Origin: Lucinisca nassula
Lineage: Eukaryota > Mollusca > Bivalvia > Lucinida > Lucinidae
NCBI GenBank assembly: GCA_963580285.1
Contig: OY757026.1
Location: 46,555,431 to 46,619,430, forward strand
Direction of reading: 5' to 3'
Length of the DNA stretch: 64,000 bases
Shown: positions 53,445 to 62,164 of the stretch, in pieces
How positions within the stretch are numbered: the first letter of the stretch is position 1
Layout of the letters: the number at the start of each line of letters is the position of its first letter
Program-made: the position numbers and the translations under genes
The notes under the pieces: generated by a model
What the model was told of the DNA's origin: nothing
The model's database searches: none
Seen by the model: the letters and a program-made list of their open reading frames with translations, nothing else

Positions 53445-53650
53445 CAGTAAAATTCTGATATTAAGACCACCTTTGGGACCGTTCAAAAGTGGTCTTACAG
53501 ACCACTTTTGAACAGTCCCAAAGGTGGTCTCTTATCAGGAGATATTAAGTGTAGAAAAGGCAAAGAAAGAATAACTGAAACCTTCTCAATAAGCTTTTAA
53601 AAGCACATTTAGTGTTAATTTTAGGTGGTCTTAATAGCAGAATTTTACTG
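53445..53650. mobile_element. P8 MITE with TTA-type target
   Basis: Perfect 13-bp inverted ends cagtaaaattctg. Copy B shows the empty site aaattacttgat, so TTA (or TT) is the duplicated target; TWA targets suggest PIF/Harbinger. Arms are ggaccgttcaaaagtggtct and complement. Confidence 0.8.
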
Positions 53651-53670
53651 TTCTTGATATATCACAGTCA

Positions 53671-53947
53671 ACAGCCCTCGCACATGGGGGCTTGAAGAAA
53701 TAGATGGGCTGCATGATGCTTCCACGCAGAGCTGAAACCGACCGCTCACTAGTACTGGTAAACCACTTAGAGGATATAAGTCTGCACAGGCAAAGTGGTG
53801 AGTCGGTACGTCCATGTTTACAAACCCTATTGGTTTCATTGGGCGACAGGGCTTGAGATGTCATGTCCAACAAAATTGGAAGCAACGTCTCCAAAATGAC
53901 CTGTACAGTGATGACAGGGATGTTAAACATCAAATCAAACAAACAAA
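53671..53947 (+). mobile_element. SINE S1
   Basis: Flanked by atatcacagtca (53659-53670, 53948-53959). The empty site is in copy B near 54205. Confidence 0.9.
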
Positions 53948-54131
53948 ATATCACAGTCATTTAAATTCGCAAACTGAATGAAAATATTCATCAGAGTCTT
54001 CAATGTTTGCCACTCATCCAGCTCTTTTTAGACACAACTCAGAGTAGTTAATTGTACTTGTTCGAATTTTAGAACAAGTATGGTAAAGTGTTGAGGAGTC
54101 TGAATATCTAGTGTAAATACAGTAATCTTAC

Positions 54132-54187
54132 TAAAGTCTGCTAATTTCAACTCTCCTATTTCACTGATAAGTAGATTTTGAGGCTTT
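54132..54187 (-). pseudogene. Truncated duplicate of the HRD/DFG exon
   Basis: It repeats the downstream 56 nt of exon 55684-55623 (KPQNLL to ADF) with only a few changes and keeps a GTAAGA-like donor. The acceptor and the first codons, including the catalytic Asp of HRD, are missing. Upstream it joins directly to MITE-like sequence (accaatcaaatta). It belongs to a local tandem duplication of the exon edge and adjoining intron, so it should not be spliced into a working kinase. Confidence 0.88.
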
Positions 54188-54313
54188 ATAACCAATCAAA
54201 TTACTTGATATATCACAGTTGTTTAAATTCGCAAACTGAATGAAAATATTCATCAGAGTCTTCAATGTTTGCCACTCATCCAGCTCTTTTTAGACACAAC
54301 ACAGTGTAGTTAA

Positions 54314-54518
54314 CTCTTATCCTGCTGTTCATGACAACCCTTTTCTTTGCAAACAGTGTAGATCCAGTTCAGATGGCTTCTGTAGAAGCCATATGATCAG
54401 GATCTACACTGTTTGACATGCAATTTATGAATTTGTAGGAATAAATTACATCAATTAATCTGATCGGTTCAAAGTCTGAAATGGGTGTGGCTAAACTGAA
54501 TATTCAGCAAGAGAAGTG
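54314..54518. mobile_element. P7 MITE (TTAA-type)
   Basis: Flanked by TTAA and TTAG; ends ctcttatcctgctg and cagcaagagaagtg. The empty site in copy A has one TTAA (gtagttaattgt). Core gcaaacagtgtagatcc / ggatctacactgtttg. Confidence 0.85.
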
Positions 54519-54588
54519 TTAGTTCTACTTGTTCAAATTTTAGGACAAGTATGGTAAAGTGTTGAGGAGTCTGAATATCTAGTGTAAA

Positions 54589-55608
54589 CTAGAATTGTTT
54601 TCTAAGAAAACAGATGTCCCCCCACCACACTCATTATTTCAGCCCTGTGACCTTGAAAATTAGGTCAAGGTCACCAAAATCTAATCAGTTCTTAAGATCA
54701 GCCCACTGATATAATGTACCTAGTTTGAACCAAATCCATCCACTGGTTCAGGAGATAGAGTGCAGACAAGGCAATTTTCAACAGTCAAAGTCCCGTGGTG
54801 ACCTTGAAAATTAGGTCAAGGTCACCAAAATCTAATCAGTTCTAGAGACTATCCCACTTACTTTATGTACCAAGTTTGAACCAAATCCATCCATTGGTTC
54901 AGGAGATAGAGTGCAGACAAGCTTATTTTTAACAGTCTTAGTCCCGTGCTGACCTTGAAAATTAGGTCAAGGTCACCAAAATCTAATTAGTTCTTGAGAC
55001 CATCCCAATTATACTATGTACCGAGTTTGAACAAAATCCATCCATTGGTTCAGGAGATAGAGTGCAGACAAGGCAATTTTCAACAGTCTAAGTCCCGTGG
55101 TGACCTTGAAAATTAGGTCAAGGTCACCAAAATCTAATCAGTTCTAGAGACTATCCCACTTACTTTATGTACCAAGTTTGAACCAAATCCATCCATTGGT
55201 TCAGGAGATAGAGTGCAGACAAGCTTATTTTTAACGGTCTTAGTCCCGTGGTGACCTTGAAAATTGGGTCAAGGTCACCAAAATCTAATCAGTTCTTGAG
55301 ACCATCCCAATTATACTATGTACCAAGTTTGAACAAAATCCATCCATTGGTTCAGGAGATAGAGTGCAGACAAGCTTTTTTGGCCTAAAATTCGACAATG
55401 TTTTGAGCACTGTGACCTTGAAAACTAGACCAAGGTCACCAAAATCTAATCAGTACTTTTCCCCCTCCCAATGGTGTATCTGTGTAAGTTTAATCAAAAT
55501 CCATCCATCCATTCAGGAGATAGAGTGCAGACAAGAGGCAACGCCAACGCCGACAGGATCCGCACCAAAACCAATATGTCCCCCTCCCTTTCGGGTGGGG
55601 GGACATAA
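54589..55608 (-). mobile_element. Helitron-like element H2 with 151-bp tandem core
   Basis: A paralogous empty site (gtgtaaa|tacagtaa near 54110) gives its ends. On the minus strand it starts ttatgtccccccaccc and ends with hairpin gttttcttagaaaac, attctag, then T; the insertion lies between A and T without duplication. These are Helitron-type features. Subterminal ccccccac.../gtggggggacat repeats are inverted. The core has six units (gaccttgaaaattaggtcaa at 54649, 54800, 54951, 55102, 55253 and a diverged one at 55414). A gccaacgccgac tract lies near the 5' side. Confidence 0.82.
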
Positions 55609-55622
55609 TACTGTAATCTTAC

Positions 55623-55684
55623 CGAAGTCTGCTAATTTCAACTCTCCTATTTCACTGATAAGTAGATTTTGAGGCTTTAAGTCC
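55623..55684 (-). CDS. CDK14: CDK14-like exon: HRD/DFG catalytic loop
   Basis: The 62-nt exon starts with G (completing Arg of HRD) and encodes DLKPQNLLISEIGELKLADF plus G, the first base of the DFG glycine. It therefore carries the catalytic Asp of HRD, the KPQN loop and the metal-binding Asp of DFG. The acceptor is tttcag and the donor GTAAGA. A Helitron-like element ends only 14 bp beyond the exon's donor side (55608). The exon's 3' half and donor are also present as a truncated copy at 54132-54187. Confidence 0.95.
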
Positions 55685-55799
55685 CTGAAATGAAAAAAAT
55701 GTAAGTTTATGATTCTAACGAAATGAAAGTCATGATGGAATGAAGCATATACATATAGCTGAAAAAGTCCCTGTCTCAGGTTGGATTTGAATCGCTGAT

Positions 55800-55896
55800 T
55801 TGTGGATCTTTGTGGTACAGTGGTAAAGCATTGAATTTGAGATCGAGAAGTAGCCAGTTTGATCCCCGAAAGCAAAATTGATTTTTCTTCTTATTA
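55800..55896 (+). mobile_element. tRNA-like SINE head
   Basis: Plus-strand tggtacagtggtaaagc resembles a tRNA A box and gtttgatcccc a B box, about 50 bp apart. There is no tRNA-like acceptor pairing, so it is a SINE head rather than a tRNA gene. It abuts the MITE half copy at 55897. Confidence 0.5.
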
Positions 55897-56040
55897 CTGA
55901 CTGTCAAACTGTGATTTATTCCTTAACAATTCGCACACTAGAGCTGATCTATTTCGTTTCTAAGACACAACAATAATTTTCTTGTTTCCTACCAATACCC
56001 TAAAGCTTTCGCCATTCTTAGAAGAAATCCTGTCAGCACT
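55897..56040 (-). repeat. Half copy of the MITE found at 1-290
   Basis: Reverse complement of the left half of the window-start palindrome, including agagctgatctatttcg and ggatttcttcta-like ends. The second arm is missing. Confidence 0.8.
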
Positions 56041-56089
56041 TTTGACACACACATTTATGTCCCTTTGTAAGATTTATCATCAAGTGACT

Positions 56090-56270
56090 TATTTTTGCTC
56101 CAAGACAAAGGTTGTGGGTACTTGTTAGAACTGCCTCAATGAGGCAGTTCTAACAAGCACCAACAATCTATGTTTTCAGTATATATATGAAAAATATCAC
56201 AGATTTTCATCAGAAAAGTAGCCATTTTGGAATGTGAAAATATGCAATGTCGCACAGGTGTGTTATTGTA
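56090..56270. repeat. FB1-related palindrome
   Basis: aaggttgtgggtacttgtta, gaactgcctcaatgaggcag and acaagcaccaacaatctatg. Confidence 0.7.
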
Positions 56271-56434
56271 ACCTGATGTGAGAATATGACATTTCACTGT
56301 CTAAAATCACACAACCTTTGAGTAACATCATAAAATGGCTTCTTTTTTGTCATGCTCCACCACCAAGTGATTTGTTGCAAAATAAAAACAGTATCTTTCC
56401 ATTGCTTATATAGGCCACTGTGTTAGAATTTTAA

Positions 56435-56640
56435 GGTATGAATAATCTACTAAGGTAGAAAAAGTATGCATAATCTACTAAAGAAGATAAAGTATGCATA
56501 ATCTACTATGGTAGAAAAGTATGCAAAATCTACCAAAGTATGCATAATCTACTAATGTAGATAAAGTATACATAGTCTACTAAAGTAGATAACGTATGCA
56601 TATCTACTAAGGTAGATAAAGTATGCATAATCTACTAAAG
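56435..56640 (+). repeat. ~28-bp minisatellite
   Basis: About seven units of aaagtatgcataatctacta with aggtagat, some shortened. Confidence 0.82.
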
Positions 56641-56784
56641 GTAATACTCACACTTTTCAAACATAAATACAAGAGTATTATATTTTTTACTTGCTAGAGC
56701 AGTCAACAATTTGAACACTAACGAGCTTGTTAAGCCAACGATGCTTTGGAAAAAGTGGTTTCCGAAGTCAGTGTGCACTGTTTT

Positions 56785-57287
56785 TTGCTGTTGTTGTTTT
56801 AGTTTTACATCTCACCAATAATTAAAAGTGGTCATTACCAGGGCCAGATCTTTTTTTTTTTTTTTTTTTTTTTAAATTGAGGTTTTACATCCCCATCAAC
56901 ACTATTCAACACTATTTAGGTAATTTTGGAGCTGTTGCTTCCAATTCTGTGGGACTTTTACCCAACATTGAGATGAAATGATATCTCAATCCCTGCTGTC
57001 CAAACAAACCCAAAGGGTTAGTATGTAGGAACAGACCGACTTGCATCACTTTGCCTGGGCAGGCTTAGATGTCCTAAGCAGTTTACCAGTACTCATGTGC
57101 GGTCGGTTTAAGCTCTGCGTGGAAGCATCATAGAGTCCAATCTATTTCTTGAAGTCTCGATGGACAGAGGCAAATGAGATCGTAGTTCAAACACTCATCT
57201 GAAAGTATAGAGTAAGCTGCAATCAAACCCATGACCCCTTGGTTTATGAGAAGAGTACCTTAATCACAACACCATGGAGGCTTCTAT
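56785..57287 (-). mobile_element. SINE S2 with nested SINE S1
   Basis: S2 pieces are ttttagttttacatctcacc (left) and acactcatctgaaagt to accatggaggcttct (right). S1 (about 56850-57170, minus, with a T run for its tail) lies between them. Both are diverged. Confidence 0.72.
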
Positions 57288-57369
57288 AGCTGTATGTATA
57301 ATATTGATGTTCTAATAATACATGTACAAGGAAATATACACCTCTTAATGTTAGGGAAAAAGACAAAAA

Positions 57370-57660
57370 GGAAAACCTTTGTCCCGCTGAACACGACAAG
57401 CCTTACCTTGGCAAACAGTGTAGATCCTGATCAGATGGCTTCTTGAGAAGCCATCTGATAAGGATCTATACTGTTTGTTAACCTTGGCAAACATTGCAGA
57501 TCCTGATCAGAATGCTTCTGAAGAAGCCATCTGATCATGATCTATACTGTTTGTCATTTAATTTTTGAGTTTGAATGAACACATACATCAAGCAATTAGA
57601 TAATTTATAGTCAGAAAATGGTGTGTCAAAATAAATTTATTCAGCAGGATAAGGATTAAG
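57370..57660. repeat. P7-like MITE with two tandem hairpin cores
   Basis: Cores at 57412-57478 and 57487-57555 both read gcaaaca.tg.agatcctgat ... gatctatactgtttg. Ends are tgtcccgctgaacacgac and attcagcaggataagga. It ends about 70 bp from exon 57730-57791. Confidence 0.75.
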
Positions 57661-57729
57661 GAAAGCAACCTACGAGTGGAAACCTACGAGTGGATACGTA
57701 ACATACAAAACCAAAAAGTGTAACAATAC

Positions 57730-57791
57730 CTGTGAAGTATTCGTCTGTGGTGACAGTATGCTAAACCACGTAACAATTGATACAAAAATAA
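57730..57791 (-). CDS. CDK14: CDK14-like exon: helix before the HRD catalytic loop
   Basis: This 62-nt exon encodes LFLYQLLRGLAYCHHRRILH plus AG, the first two bases of the HRD arginine codon. An acceptor with a pyrimidine tract (ending tttcag) precedes it and the donor is GTATTG. The residues form the kinase alpha-E helix that leads into the catalytic loop. It is the most 5' exon I can identify. The exon for the preceding hinge and beta strands was not found between 57792 and the gap at 61931, a stretch filled by the 57866-59565 MITE/Helitron-like nest and the hairpin satellite. Confidence 0.93.
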
Positions 57792-57865
57792 CTGAAACAG
57801 AAAAAGAGAACATTTTCAATATTTGTATTACCGGGTATGTTTGTAGCGGACAGCATGCAGTTTCT

Positions 57866-59565
57866 CATTACACCACAACTTCATTATAACATGGTTTGTT
57901 ATAACACGGTTTTGCATACAAAATGATTTTTAGATGGATCCCAAAAATGTATAGATTATATAGAACCAGAAATTCAACTTCGGTGAAGTTGATGTCGCAC
58001 CTGCTCCCCACCTGCCCCACACAAAAAAATAAAAGTTTATTTAAGGCAGAAGAAATGAATATAGGGCTTTGAGAAGAATCCATAGCCTATATATGTGAGG
58101 TAAAAAACTGACTAAGTTCACAATGTGGAAAAAGTGATAAAAATTGATCCCAAGATAAAGTCAAAACCACATGCACATCCTCATACCATAGGTAAAAACA
58201 CACACAAAGTTTTAAAATGATCAATATAAAACTGTAAGAGAAGTTGCGATGACAAGAGGTACCTATTGTATATTAACTAAAGCTTAAAATTGGCTAAGTT
58301 CACAATGTGCAAAAGTGAAAAAAAAATATTCTGAGAATTATGTCGAAATCACATGCACAACCTCATACCATGCCGAAAGCACATGCAAAGTTTCAAAATG
58401 ATCGGTATAAAAGTGCAAGAGGAGTTGCGATGACAAGAGGTACCTATCATATATCAATTGAAGGTTAAAAATGACTAAGTTCACAATGTGGAAAAAGTAA
58501 AAAAAAATGATCCGACGATAAAGTCCAAACCACATGCGCATCCTCATACCATAGCGAAAGCACACGCAAAGTTTCAAAATGATCGGTATAAAACTGCAAG
58601 AGGAGTTGCGATGACAAGAGGTACCTATCATATATCAATTGAAGGTTAAAAATGACTAAGTTCACAATGTGGAAAAAGTGAAAAAAAAATGATCCGACGA
58701 TAAAGTCCAAACCACATGCGCATCCTCATACCATAGCGAAAGCACACGCAAAGTTTCAAAATGATCGGTATAAAACTGCAAGAGGAGTTGCGATGACAAG
58801 AGGTACCTATCATATATCAATCGAAGGTTAAAAATGACTAAGTTTACAATGTGGAAAAAGTGACAAAAATTTATCCGAAGATAAAGTCCAAACCACATGC
58901 ACATCCTCATAGCATGGCAAAATCACACACAAAGTTTCAAAATAATCGGTATGAAACTGTAGGAGGAGTTGCGATGACAAGAGGTACCTATCGTATATCA
59001 AATGAAGCTTAAAAATGGCTAAGTTCATAATGTGCAAAAAGCGGAAAAAAATATTCTGAAAATTATGTTGAAACCACATGCACATCCTCATAGCATGGTG
59101 AAAGCACATGCAAAGTTTCAAAATGATCGGTATAAAACTGCAAGAGGAGTTGCGATGACAAGAGGTACGTATCGCATACCTAAAAATGACTATGTTCACA
59201 ATATGGAAAAAGTGACAAAAATTGATTCGAAGATTAAATCCAAACCACATGCGCATCCTCATACCATGGCGAAAGCACATGCAAAGTTTCCAAATGATCG
59301 GTCTAAAAGTGTAGGAGGAGTTGCGATGACAAGACATCCAGTGTAAAATGTTGACGGACGGACGGACGGACGAACGAACGGACGGACGGACAGAAACTTG
59401 CACGCCTATGTCTTCCTGCTAAAGCAGGTGCGACAAAAATGACCATAAAAGGTCATTTTTCTATATAATCTACACATTTTTGTTTGGATATAACACAGTT
59501 GTTAAACTAACACGGTTTCTGCTTTGGACCCCATTAATAGTGTTTTAAAGAGGTTGTGGTGTATA
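57866..59565. repeat. P9 MITE split by Helitron-like H3
   Basis: Left part cattacaccacaacttcatt to attatatagaa; right part aaatgaccataaaaggtcat to agaggttgtggtgta. The intact order is seen at 5655-5945 and 40822-41262. Confidence 0.85.
57966..59436 (-). mobile_element. Helitron-like/Pearl-type element H3 with 181-bp tandem core
   Basis: It interrupts a P9 MITE, whose intact copies show the empty site. On the minus strand it starts ttgtcgcacctgc and ends with the hairpin caacttcaccgaagttg plus aatttctgg, followed by T. That is the hairpin and CTRR|T end of Helitron-type elements; the insertion is in a T run with no target duplication. Subterminal gtcgcacctgct is repeated inverted near the other end. 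The core has seven 181-bp units (marker gttgcgatgacaag at 58243, 58424, 58605, 58787, 58968, 59149, 59320) and then an ACGG microsatellite at 59354-59390. Oyster Pearl elements have this core-plus-ACGG plan. Confidence 0.8.
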
Positions 59566-60535
59566 TCCCATAAATATCTGCCAGAATAAAATATATCTGT
59601 GGACACAAAACCATACAAACTTTGATGGGCTTCATTTCATTTTGATATGACATATTTTCTAATATATCCTAACATCCTGTCAATCAACTGCTAGCCAAGT
59701 AAAAATGCAAAACATTAGGTGTTGTACATTTCAGACCCAGGCATCAGTCAATCAAAACACATCTCAAATGTCAAGAACATACATCAGACCTAAAAATGGA
59801 ATAAGTGCTTGTCAAAATGATCGAGATCAATCAATGTACAGTTAAATTCCGCTATTAAGACCACTTTCTAGACTTCGGTCTTATTAGTGGGGTGGTCCTA
59901 ATAATGGAATTGGTAAAAAATATTGTTGATAAGATGGATTTAAATTCTTTTTTATGTGTATTGTGTCTATTTTATTACTATTTGGTAAATCTTTTCTATC
60001 CTTTTTTTCTCATTACATGTAGTTATAGGCAACTGAACATTACACCAATAAAATTCACATTCTTTATTTCAGTTGTTCCAAAGTAATTCTGAAGAAAACA
60101 GAGCTGCACATTACCAAAATTATTAAAATTATTTATTCAATGAGCTTGATAGTGATACTCATAACACATTTTGTTAAAACAACACACAGATCAGTACAGG
60201 TAAACTGCTGTTATTCACACCTTTAGGGATATGTGTGAACATTACCAACAGCTGTTGCAATGATGGAGAATCCAACAAAAAATTATACCTGACCAGTAGC
60301 CTAAGAGCATACCTGCTAACACTCCCGATTTGGGCGTGACTCTTACGATTTATTGTGTGTCTCACTCCCCCACGATCGTTTTTTGAAAATGGCCCAAATC
60401 TCACGAATTTCAATGCATCTAACGCCTAGATCAAACAGCCAGCTATAATAAATTGGTCATACCGGATATTTACCTATGCGAACTGGTTATTATCGTTTTT
60501 TCTGAATCACTATTGTATGCAATTAGAGCCGGTGT
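59566..60535. other. Mostly unassigned; P8 fragment
   Basis: 59840-59905 has cagttaaattccgctattaa and a short gaccactttctagac hairpin (P8-like). 60290-60430 has ctaacactcccgatttgggc and complementary-looking gcccaaatctcacg. No kinase exon could be found. Confidence 0.4.
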
Positions 60536-60739
60536 CAGATAATATTTTGACCCGTGTAATATTTTGACCCGCGGGTCAATATATTACAGTAATATTTTGA
60601 CCCCCCATAATATTTTGACCCGCCCCTAAAACTTCAGCAAAATAAATCAGAAGTGGACTTTTATCGATAAATAGGTAATAATGGTATTGACAAGATAAGA
60701 AATGGGTATTGCAAGGAGTCTATTGCAGATCTGACAACA

Positions 60740-61920
60740 TGGGTAGGGGGGTCAAAATATTATAGCTATAATAAAATGACCCCCCCCCCCCCCATACATA
60801 TCTTTTTTCAACTAAGGAAATGGACTCAAAATAATAGTACTGGACAATAATATCAATAGATTATTTCACATTTGACAAAATTAATGCAGAATAATATTCT
60901 CTTTTGAAATGGGTGTTGCTGCCAAGAAAGGGGGGGGGGGGGGGTCAAAATATTATAGCTATAATAAAATGACCCCCCCCCCCCCCACCACCCCCAGTAC
61001 AATTTACAAAGTACTGGACAATAATATCATTATCATCATTATATCACATTTAACAAGATAATGAAGAATAATATTCTCATTTGAAATGGTGTTGCTGCTT
61101 AAAAGGGGGGGGGGGGTCAAATATTATACCCATAATAAAATGCCCCCCCCCCCCCATTTCAGGTCATTAAGTTACAAACCCCTCCCACATACTGAACCTT
61201 ACTGAATCTAGTGTATTACAAGCCATCTAATTCAATTAAAAGTTTAATCTATTGAGTGAACTCAAATGCCAGTATATCAATAACAGATAATAAGGGTGGG
61301 TCATTTTATTATAGCTATAATAATTTGACCCTCCCCCCAATTTCAAGTCATTAAGTAACAACCCCTCCCACATACTGAACCTTACTGAATATAGTCTATG
61401 TCTAGCCATATAAAGCAATTTAAGTTTTAATTTAACTGTGTGAACTCAAATACCAGTACACTAATTACAAATAGTAAGGGTGGGTCATTTTATTATAGCT
61501 ATAATAATTTGACCCCCCCCCCCACCAATTTCAAGTCATTAAGTAACAACCCCTCCCACATACTGAACCTTACTGAATATAGTCTATTTCTAGCCATATA
61601 AAGCAATTAAGTTTTAATTTAACTGTGTGAACTCAAATACCAGTACACTAATTACAAATAGTAAGGGTGGGTCATTTTATTATAGCTATAATAATTTGAC
61701 CCCCCCCCCCTTATTTCAAGTCATTAAGTTACAACCCCCCTCCCACATACTGAACCTTACTGAATCTAGTGTATTACAAGCCATCTAATTCAATGAAAAG
61801 TTTAATTAATTGAATAATTGAATGAACTCAAATACCAGTATATCAATAACAGATAAAAAGGGTGGGTCATTTTATTATAGCTATAATAATTTGACCCCCC
61901 CCCCCCCCCCCCCCCCCCAC
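60740..61920. repeat. ~185-bp hairpin satellite with G-run and C-run clamps
   Basis: Seven units carry the palindrome tattatagctataata between a G run plus tca(a/t)a and its complement tgac plus a C run. Unit starts, taken at the tca after the G run, are 60752, 60945, 61117, 61301, 61485, 61672 and 61867. Spacers share tactgaaccttactgaat and actcaaataccagta. Two simpler gtaatattttgaccc motifs lie at 60536-60625. The last C run reaches about 20 bases before the gap. No gene is visible. Confidence 0.9.
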
Positions 61921-61930
61921 GTGCATAGGC

Positions 61931-62130
61931 NNNNNNNNNNNNNNNNNNNNNNNNNNNNNNNNNNNNNNNNNNNNNNNNNNNNNNNNNNNNNNNNNNNNNN
62001 NNNNNNNNNNNNNNNNNNNNNNNNNNNNNNNNNNNNNNNNNNNNNNNNNNNNNNNNNNNNNNNNNNNNNNNNNNNNNNNNNNNNNNNNNNNNNNNNNNNN
62101 NNNNNNNNNNNNNNNNNNNNNNNNNNNNNN
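61931..62130. other. Assembly gap, 200 N
   Basis: Exactly 200 N separate a G/C-clamped hairpin satellite (left) from the inside of a MITE (right). A round size means the true distance is unknown. Upstream exons of the kinase would be expected beyond 57.8 kb, so the gap may hide them. Confidence 1.
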
Positions 62131-62164
62131 TTGTACCAAATGGAATCTTCCTCCTTATATATAA

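Larger units (their letters stand above)
53438..55680. repeat. Tandem duplication of an exon edge and intron, split by four later insertions
   Basis: Two copies of a roughly 250-bp unit run from accaatcaaatta to gattttgaggcttt. Copy A (53438-54187) contains a P8 MITE and a SINE S1; copy B (54188-55680) contains a P7 MITE and the Helitron-like H2. Each copy lacks the other's insertions. The unit ends inside kinase exon 55623-55684. Confidence 0.88.
13788..57791 (-). other. CDK14: Host gene: PFTAIRE-type cyclin-dependent kinase, 3' part (8 exons)
   Basis: Eight minus-strand exons join in frame: 57791-57730, 55684-55623, 52583-52463, 50329-50236, 47775-47712, 43842-43745, 40547-40457, 13912-13788 (717 nt, stop included). 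Every junction has AG acceptor and GT donor, and split codons restore conserved residues. The product is the part of a CDK14/CDK15 kinase from just before the HRD loop to the C-terminus: [32 protein letters not shown] and DYFKDLPP are all present. In this family the kinase binds membrane-linked cyclin Y at the plasma membrane and acts in Wnt signalling; Drosophila Eip63E is the fly member. That role is family knowledge, not visible here. PCTAIRE kinases lack FPGMKD at this place, which favours PFTAIRE. N-terminal exons are not in the window. Intron lengths are 2045, 3039, 2133, 2460, 3869, 3197 and 26544 bp. Confidence 0.95.

Noticed and set aside
54649..55440. CRISPR-like array
   Set aside because: Repeats of 151 bp without spacers; they are the tandem core of a Helitron-like element in an animal intron.
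58338..59403. Long minus-strand ORFs (up to 191 codons) with repeated histidine/cysteine-rich segments
   Set aside because: They arise from the 181-bp core of H3; 181 is not a multiple of three, so the frame changes in every unit.
57792..61930. The next upstream kinase exon
   Set aside because: I looked for the hinge exon (the segment before LFLYQLL) on the minus strand but found no splice-bounded match.
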